Part shown: piece by piece, positions 59,151 to 64,000 of the stretch
How positions within the stretch are numbered: the stretch's first letter is position 1
How the letters are laid out: each line of letters begins with the position of its first letter
NCBI RefSeq assembly: GCF_003337735.1
Contig: NZ_QPJY01000001.1
Span: 488,650-552,649 of the forward strand
Reading direction: 5' to 3'
DNA: 64,000 bases
Source: Thioalbus denitrificans
Lineage (GTDB): Bacteria > Pseudomonadota > Gammaproteobacteria > DSM-26407
Translations under genes and position numbers: made by a program
The notes under the pieces: model-generated
The model's database searches: none
The model's input: only the letters and a program-made list of their open reading frames with translations
What the model was told of the DNA's origin: nothing

Positions 59151-60083
59151 ATGCTGTCCCGTACGCTGACCGCCCTGCTGTTGCTGTCGGCATTCGGTGG
59201 CGCTGGTGGCGGCGAGGGCGGTCCCAGCGGTTTCGAACTCGCCGGTGCGCTGATCCCGGCCGAGTCGATCCATGCGGGCGGGCCGCCCCGCGACGGCATC
59301 CCCGCCATCGACAACCCCCGTTTCGTCTCCGCCGCGCAGGCCGGCTGGCTGCGCGACAGTGATCGGGTCCTGGGCCTGGAGTACGACGGCGAGGCCCGGG
59401 CCTACCCGGTGGCCATCCTCAACTGGCACGAGATCGTCAACGATCGCTTCGGTGGCGAGGGGGTGGTGGTCACCTTCTGTCCCCTGTGCGGGACCGGGAT
59501 GGCCTTCTCCGCGCGGGCCGCGGGGCGGGAACTCGGGTTTGGCGTTTCCGGTCTGCTCTATAACAGCGACATGCTGCTCTATGACCGGGGGACGGAGTCG
59601 CTCTGGTCCCAGATCCTGGGCCGTGCCGTGAGCGGCCCGTTGGCAGGCACCCGGCTGGAGCCGGTGCCCCTCGTCCACACCACCTGGGGCGCCTGGCGGG
59701 CGGTTCATCCGGGGTCCCGGGTCCTGTCCCGGGAGACCGGCCATGAACGGGACTACGGACGCGATCCCTACGCGGGCTACGCCGACAGCGACGGCGTATG
59801 GTTTCCGGTCACCCGGCGCGATCCCCGCTACCATCCCAAGGAGCCGGTGCTGGGGCTGGCACTCGACGGCCGCCACAAGGCCTATCCCTTCACCGAGCTC
59901 GCCCGTCTCGACGGGCCGGTGCGTGACACCCTCGCCGGACAGCCCGTGGAGGTGCGCTTCGATGCCCTGGCCCGCAGCGCTGTCGCCACCGATGGTGACG
60001 GCGGGCTGCTGCCCGCCGTCACCGCCTACTGGTTCGCCTGGATCGCCTTCCACCCCGACACCGAGGTCTTCACGGCGCCCTGA
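59151..60083 (+). CDS. Secreted DUF3179 protein
   Basis: 310 aa. Signal peptide (MLSRTLTALLLLSAFGGAGG). DUF3179 signature VTFCPLCGTGMAFSARAAGRELGFGVSG with a CxxC pair, preceded by ILNWHEIVND and followed by SLWSQILGRAV and HPKEPVLGLALDGRHKAYPF. Extracytoplasmic; function unknown although the family is widespread. SD GGGAGG just before the ATG. Confidence 0.9.
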   Translation: MLSRTLTALLLLSAFGGAGGGEGGPSGFELAGALIPAESIHAGGPPRDGIPAIDNPRFVSAAQAGWLRDSDRVLGLEYDGEARAYPVAILNWHEIVNDRFGGEGVVVTFCPLCGTGMAFSARAAGRELGFGVSGLLYNSDMLLYDRGTESLWSQILGRAVSGPLAGTRLEPVPLVHTTWGAWRAVHPGSRVLSRETGHERDYGRDPYAGYADSDGVWFPVTRRDPRYHPKEPVLGLALDGRHKAYPFTELARLDGPVRDTLAGQPVEVRFDALARSAVATDGDGGLLPAVTAYWFAWIAFHPDTEVFTAP

Positions 60084-60110
60084 GCCTGGCGCCTGCCATT
60101 GGTACGGGCT

Positions 60111-60596
60111 CTATTCGAGGGCGTCCAGGCTCCAGCCCACGCCGCCCAGGGTGGCCTCGGGATGGTGCCGCCGCACCCGCGCCTCGACTTCCCCCACCCG
60201 AGCCTTGGGGATATCCACCATGACCAGCACCTCGCCGTGGTTCAGGGCGGAGCGGAACGCCTCGAGGTGGGTGTCGGGGAGGGTGAGAAAAACCAGGCCG
60301 ATGGCCAGTGTGATGGCCATGAACGCGGCCCCCACCATCGACCAGGTGGCGCCGCTGGCCCACAGGCCGTAGACGAACAGTGCCAGGGCGAGGAAGAACA
60401 GGGCCAGGTTACCGTTCCAGAACCAGCGCTCCAGCCGGTGCCGCGGGTCATCCATGATGCGGCGCCGCCAGCCGGATCGCCGCTTGCCCGTGTAGGTGTG
60501 GATGTGGGCGCGGACGATGCCGGCGGCCTTCAAATCGGCGATGACCTGCTGCGCATGGGCGCTGTCTGGGAGCAGGAAGTAGAGTCTGCGTTTCAT
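60111..60596 (-). CDS. Two-helix membrane protein with degenerate GYG-type N-terminus
   Basis: 161 aa from ATG 60596 (MKRRLYFLLPD). N-terminal ferredoxin-like region RRLYFLLPDSAHAQQVIADLKAAGIVRAHIH, two membrane helices (about 65-115), and a C-terminal HLEAFRSALNHGEVLVMVDI repeat of the same fold. Family of inner-membrane proteins with unknown role. Convergent with the DUF3179 gene. Confidence 0.65.
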   Translation of the reverse strand: MKRRLYFLLPDSAHAQQVIADLKAAGIVRAHIHTYTGKRRSGWRRRIMDDPRHRLERWFWNGNLALFFLALALFVYGLWASGATWSMVGAAFMAITLAIGLVFLTLPDTHLEAFRSALNHGEVLVMVDIPKARVGEVEARVRRHHPEATLGGVGWSLDALE

Positions 60597-60747
60597 GACG
60601 TCTCCTCCTTGTCGGCACGGGTACATCCCGTTAAAAACCTATTAAAATACTCATGTATAGGGATGTGACAGCCAAGAGGGCCAAGGGTTCGGCAGCCTTC
60701 AGGCGGCGGGTTCTTCCGCGGCGGCATGGCGCGGCTATACTGTCGCC

Positions 60748-61782
60748 ATGCCGACCGTCGACCTGCGCTCCGATACCGTCACCCGTCCCACGGCCGCCAT
60801 GCGCGAGGCCATGGCCCGCGCCGAGGTGGGCGATGACGTGATGGGCGAGGATCCCACCGTCAACGGGCTGCAGGAGGCGGTGGCCGCGCTGCTGGGCAAG
60901 GAGGCGGCCCTGTTCATGCCCAGCGGGACCATGGCCAACCAGGTCGCGGTCCGCACCCACACCGAGCCCGGCGACGAGATCATCCTCGAGGGAACGGCCC
61001 ATATCTACATCTACGAGGGCGGCGGCTTTGCTGCGCTGTCGGGCGTGTCGGTGTGCTGCGCCCCCGGCGAGCGCGGCCTGCTTACCCCCGCGGCGGTGGC
61101 CGCCGCGATCCGCGCCCCCGGCAGCCTCTCCCACTTCCCGGTCACCCGGCTGCTGTGCCTGGAGAACAGCGCCAACCGCGGCGGCGGCACCGTCTACACG
61201 CCGGCCCGGACCCGGGCGCTGGCGGTGGTGGCCCGCGAGCACGGGCTCGCACTGCATCTCGACGGCGCGCGGCTGCTCAACGCCGCCGTGGCCCAGGGGG
61301 TGGACCCGGCTGAGCTGGCCGAACCGTTCGACTCGGTGTCGGTGTGCCTGAGCAAGGGGCTCGGTTGCCCGGTGGGCAGCCTGCTGGCCGGATCCCGGGC
61401 CTTCATCGAGCGCGCCCACCGCTTCCGCAAGCAGTTCGGCGGCGGCATGCGCCAGGCCGGCATTCTCGCCGCCGCCGGTCTCCACGCCCTGGAGCGCCAC
61501 GTGGACCGGCTGGCGGATGATCACCGCCGCGCCCGGCGCCTGGCGGAGGCGCTGGCCCGGCTGCCGGGGCTCGAGGTGGACCTGGAGGCGGTGCAGACCA
61601 ACATGGTCTACATCGGGCTGCCCGCGGGAGCGGACAACGCCGCCTGGCTGGCGGAGCTGAAGGCGCGGGGGGTGCTGGCGGGGGCGGTGAAGCCGGGGCT
61701 GCTGCGGGCGGTGACCCACCTCGACGTGGATGACGCCGGCATCGATGCGGCGATAGACGCCTTCACGGCGCTGGCGCGCTGA
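60748..61782 (+). CDS. ltaE: Low-specificity L-threonine aldolase
   Basis: 344-aa PLP enzyme splitting threonine/allo-threonine to glycine and acetaldehyde. [64 protein letters not shown] and PLP lysine in [18 protein letters not shown]; all canonical. Monocistronic with a strong terminator 5 nt after the stop. Confidence 0.96.
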   Translation: MPTVDLRSDTVTRPTAAMREAMARAEVGDDVMGEDPTVNGLQEAVAALLGKEAALFMPSGTMANQVAVRTHTEPGDEIILEGTAHIYIYEGGGFAALSGVSVCCAPGERGLLTPAAVAAAIRAPGSLSHFPVTRLLCLENSANRGGGTVYTPARTRALAVVAREHGLALHLDGARLLNAAVAQGVDPAELAEPFDSVSVCLSKGLGCPVGSLLAGSRAFIERAHRFRKQFGGGMRQAGILAAAGLHALERHVDRLADDHRRARRLAEALARLPGLEVDLEAVQTNMVYIGLPAGADNAAWLAELKARGVLAGAVKPGLLRAVTHLDVDDAGIDAAIDAFTALAR

Positions 61783-61786
61783 AACA

Positions 61787-61812
61787 CGACGGGGGCCGCA
61801 GGGCCCCCGTCG
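61787..61812. terminator. Bidirectional terminator between ltaE and a small secreted-protein gene
   Basis: CGACGGGGGCC, GCAG loop, GGCCCCCGTCG: 11-bp GC stem, followed by TCCTTAT. It serves ltaE and, in reverse, the gene ending at 61833. Confidence 0.75.
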
Positions 61813-61832
61813 TCCTTATCAGGCCGCCTGGC

Positions 61833-62183
61833 TCAGACGTCGCCGGAGCCGGTGGCGCCGCGATCGGCCATCCGCTCGCCGGTGAGGCTCAGGCCCCGGA
61901 CACCGTAGATGATGTCGGTATCCAGTTCCTGGCGGTGGGCGAAGCCCATGGCCGGGGGCGAGGAGGGGCCGGGGACGCCGGCGCCGTTGCCGTAGAGGAC
62001 GTCGGTCGCCAGGTCGTGCTGCCCAACCGGGCGGTCCGCCATGAAGGGTGCCGGGGCCGAGGTGGCGGTGGAGCCGGCGTTCCAGAGCAGGTAGCTGCCG
62101 TCATTGTGGCTGCCGCCGTCGGCGGCCGCGGTACCGGCCAGTGCGGCCAGGGCGAGAAACAGGGCGGTGCGGGTGGTCTTCAT
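61833..62183 (-). CDS. Small secreted protein with repeated TD[VI][LI]YG motif
   Basis: 116 aa, start ATG 62183 (MKTTRTALFLALAALAGTAAADGG), a clear signal peptide. The mature part is acidic and contains two related segments, HDLATDVLYGNGAG and ELDTDIIYGVRG. No family recognised. Soluble periplasmic or secreted. The nearest neighbours are unrelated. Confidence 0.6.
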   Translation of the reverse strand: MKTTRTALFLALAALAGTAAADGGSHNDGSYLLWNAGSTATSAPAPFMADRPVGQHDLATDVLYGNGAGVPGPSSPPAMGFAHRQELDTDIIYGVRGLSLTGERMADRGATGSGDV

Positions 62184-62361
62184 GCTGGCTCTCCTGTCTT
62201 GCTGGGGATTCTGTCGTGGCAGCCCGGATGGCTGTTGCCAGGACTGTTGCAGATGCCGTGCCAGAACCTTGCGCAAACAATAAAGCCAGTAGGAACAGGC
62301 AGTAACGATATTTCTCCGGATGCAGATCCCGGCCGCAGAGGCGGGGTGTTAACGGAACGTG

Positions 62362-63522
62362 TCAACGTTTCGTCGAGCCGGGGCCGCGGTGGATGGCCGC
62401 GTGGCCGAAGCGGGTCCGCACGGCGTCGGCCACGGCATCGAGGCGGCCCTGTCGGCGGCGGTCCGGTTCCGCGAACAGGTCCGCCTGCCGCGGCGCCTCC
62501 GCCTCGAAGCCGCTCACGCCCATCCCGAGCAGCCGGACCGGCGGCAGGGGGCGGGGCAGGCGGGTGCGGAACAGCTCCCGGCTGGTCCGCCACAGCTCCC
62601 GGGTGAGATCGGTCGGGCGGTCCAGGGTACGGGCGCGGGTCAGGGTGGTGAAGTCGTGCAGGCGCACCTTCAACTGGACGGTGCGCGCCTCCAGTCCCGC
62701 CCGCCGCAACCGTTCGGCCACCTGCTCGGTCAGCGCCAGCAGCCACGCCTCCAGCAGTTGCGGGTCGGCCACGTCCTCGGCGAAGGTGTTCTCGTGGGAG
62801 ATGGATTTCGCCTCCTGGTCGGTGACCACCGGGCGGGGATCGATGCCGTGGGCCAGCTGCCGGAGCTGTTCGCCCCCGCTCCCGAGCGCCTGCTGCAGCA
62901 TGGCCGGCGGCAGACGACGCAACTCGCCGATGGTCTGTATCCCCCGCGCGGCGAAGAAGCGTCCGGTCACCTTGCCCACCCCCCACAGCCGCCCCACCGG
63001 CAGCGGATCGAGGAAGGCCTGCTCCGTGCCGGGCTCCACCACCACGAAGCCGGCCGGCTTGCGCAGGTCGCTGGCGATCTTGGCCAGGAACTTGTTCGGC
63101 GCCACGCCCACCGAGGCGTCCAGCCGCTCCTCGGCGGCTATCTCCGCCTGGATGCGCCGGCCGATGGCGGACGCGGTGCCGAACAGCCGTTCGCTGGCGC
63201 CGACGTCCAGGAACGCCTCGTCCAGGGAGAGCGGCTCCACCTGGGGGGTGTAGCGGCGGAAGATGGCGTGGATGCGCCCGGACACCTCCGCGTAGAGGGC
63301 GAGCCGCGGCGGGACCCGGATGGCGTCGGGGCACAACCGCACGGCGCGGGCCATGGGCATGGCGCTGTGCACCCCGTAGCGGCGTGCCGCGTAGTTGGCC
63401 GCCGCCACCACGCCCCGGCCCTCGGGGCTGCCCCCCACCACCACCGGGCGGCCGCGCAGCTCCGGCCGCTCCCGCTCCTCCACCGAGGCGTAGAATGCGT
63501 CCATGTCGATGTGAAGGATCAT
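62362..63522 (-). CDS. dinB: DNA polymerase IV
   Basis: 386-aa Y-family translesion polymerase. IDMDAFYASVEERERPELRG (metal Asp), SLDEAFLDV (catalytic DE), helix-hairpin-helix LWGVGKVTG, and little-finger domain VQLKVRLHDFTTLTR. No obvious C-terminal beta-clamp QLxLF motif is intact; RQADLFAEPD may serve. Start ATG 63522. Directly upstream are octamer repeats. Confidence 0.95.
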   Translation of the reverse strand: MILHIDMDAFYASVEERERPELRGRPVVVGGSPEGRGVVAAANYAARRYGVHSAMPMARAVRLCPDAIRVPPRLALYAEVSGRIHAIFRRYTPQVEPLSLDEAFLDVGASERLFGTASAIGRRIQAEIAAEERLDASVGVAPNKFLAKIASDLRKPAGFVVVEPGTEQAFLDPLPVGRLWGVGKVTGRFFAARGIQTIGELRRLPPAMLQQALGSGGEQLRQLAHGIDPRPVVTDQEAKSISHENTFAEDVADPQLLEAWLLALTEQVAERLRRAGLEARTVQLKVRLHDFTTLTRARTLDRPTDLTRELWRTSRELFRTRLPRPLPPVRLLGMGVSGFEAEAPRQADLFAEPDRRRQGRLDAVADAVRTRFGHAAIHRGPGSTKR

Positions 63523-63530
63523 GGCGGGTG

Positions 63531-63690
63531 CGTGGGGTGAGTGCGTGAGTGCGTGAATGCGTGAATGCGTGAGTGCGTGAATGCGTGAATGCGTGAATGC
63601 GTGAATGCGTGAATGCGTGAGTGTGTGAGTGCGTGAATGCGTGAGTGCGTGAATGCGTGAGTGCGTGAGTGCGTGAGTGCGTGGGTGCGC
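63531..63690. repeat. Tandem GCGTGAAT/GCGTGAGT octamer array (long)
   Basis: About 19 head-to-tail octamers with an A/G polymorphism at one position (GCGTGAAT and GCGTGAGT) plus a few other variants. It begins 9 bp upstream of dinB. Because 8 is not divisible by 3 and the minus-strand unit has no stop, every minus frame through it stays open and reads the same eight-residue repeat IHAFTHSR, so the long ORF here is an artefact. The same octamer occurs at 30276-30318. Confidence 0.95.
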
Positions 63691-63808
63691 TGGTCCGGAT
63701 TCATCCGGCCAGGCTGGGCTCATCGCTGCCTCTGGTGTGTGTGATTTGCTGACAGCTGACGGCTGAGGCACGGGACTGCCGCACCTCCCTTCTCGCCGAT
63801 CGCAAACC

Positions 63809-63839
63809 ATCCTGTCAATCCTGGAAAATCCTGTCCATT
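63809..63839. repeat. ACAGGATT-family repeat arm
   Basis: ATCCTGTCAATCCTGG then AAAATCCTGTCCATT: the same words as the right arm at 52420-52441. A complementary partner arm is not seen within this gap, so it may be a solo or degraded element. Confidence 0.65.
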
Positions 63840-63845
63840 CGGCTT

Positions 63846-64000
63846 TCAGCCCCGCGGGTGGAAGACCCGGTAGGTGGCGGGGACCAGCAGCAGGCTCACC
63901 AGCAGGGAGAAGGATAGGCCGGAGACGATGGTCACCGCCAGGGGCTGGAGCAGCTCCGAGCCCTCGCCGACGCCCAGCGCCAGGGGCAGCATGCCCATCA
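63846..64000 (-). CDS. RND efflux pump, C-terminal end (N-terminus beyond window)
   Basis: The last 50 codons of a frame running off the right edge: MGMLPLALGVGEGSELLQPL, AVTIVSGLSFSLLVSLLLVP, then ATYRVFHPRG. This is the conserved last two transmembrane helices of AcrB/CzcA-class RND transporters (MGMLPLAL...G, SLLLVPATY). Subfamily and substrate undetermined. Confidence 0.85.
   Translation of the reverse strand, partial: MGMLPLALGVGEGSELLQPLAVTIVSGLSFSLLVSLLLVPATYRVFHPRG

Noticed and set aside
63531-63690. CRISPR-like repeat array
   Set aside because: Units are contiguous 8-mers without spacers, and no cas genes are near.
63519-63810. In-frame N-terminal extension of dinB and a 61-codon His/Ser/Arg/Thr ORF
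   Set aside because: Generated by the stop-free octamer array; the real DinB start (MILHIDMDAFYASVEE) is at 63522.

Overview
The window is a GC-rich (roughly 70 %) chromosomal segment of a gammaproteobacterium. The evidence is gene order. hemA-prfA-prmC-moeB faces a TPR lipoprotein gene-lolB-ispE-tRNA-Gln-prs-rplY-pth-ychF, an arrangement familiar from Pseudomonas (with a tRNA-Gln in the ispE-prs gap here). miaB-ybeZ-ybeY-corC-lnt is the standard gammaproteobacterial block. comF divergent from bioB-bioF-bioH-bioC-bioD is also Pseudomonas-like. The amount of envelope and redox metabolism would fit a free-living autotroph-like lineage such as the Chromatiales or Ectothiorhodospiraceae, but the genus cannot be fixed from this sequence alone. 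No phage, IS element, CRISPR array or defence island was found, so this is mostly core genome with small accessory pockets.

Layout. 1-6.1 kb (minus): leuS (cut by the left edge), then a translationally coupled trio, FAD oxidoreductase - DUF1365 - cyclopropane-synthase-like methyltransferase, of the kind found in light and singlet-oxygen stress sets. A periplasmic glutathione peroxidase is divergent from it. 6.7-10.3 kb (plus): a degenerate-glutaredoxin/DUF3429 fusion, a YbeL-type zinc-ribbon protein, and four lipoprotein genes, three of them tandem diverged copies. They converge on lnt, the last lipoprotein-maturation enzyme. 10.3-15.7 kb: lnt-corC-ybeY-ybeZ-miaB. 16-20.8 kb (plus): a cluster of unknown membrane proteins, a tautomerase, yaiI with a 30-residue leader ORF, a LysE exporter and a GST. 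20.9-23.8 kb: a diguanylate cyclase and a TonB receptor whose Shine-Dalgarno is buried in an inverted repeat. 24-29.6 kb: rnk, two DEDD exonucleases, NDH-2, a membrane protein, and amtB with a sigma-54-like promoter. 29.6-38.2 kb: msrPQ, rlmJ, a cold-shock gene, an SRAP protein, tRNA-Met(CAU), ychF, pth, rplY, prs and tRNA-Gln(UUG). 38.2-47 kb: ispE, lolB and the TPR lipoprotein gene, then divergent hemA, prfA, a secreted PLA2-like gene, prmC, a Cys/His-rich unknown and moeB. 47.3-53.2 kb: comF and the complete biotin set. 53.3-64 kb: a second diguanylate cyclase, a HemL-like aminotransferase, a PMT-family glycosyltransferase, DUF3592- and DUF3179-type proteins, ltaE, dinB and the end of an RND pump.

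The most unusual non-coding feature is a set of intergenic elements built to one plan: short near-periodic words at one end and their inverted copy at the other. Four unrelated word families occur (CACGAAG, CCACAGAGG, GGGAACGG, ACAGGATT). A separate tandem octamer, GCGTGAAT, sits at the msrP/msrQ junction and upstream of dinB. The best candidates for undescribed biology are the tandem lipoprotein trio beside lnt, the PLA2-like secreted protein embedded in the release-factor operon, the Cys-less glutaredoxin-DUF3429 fusion, and the SD-sequestering stem ahead of the TonB receptor.
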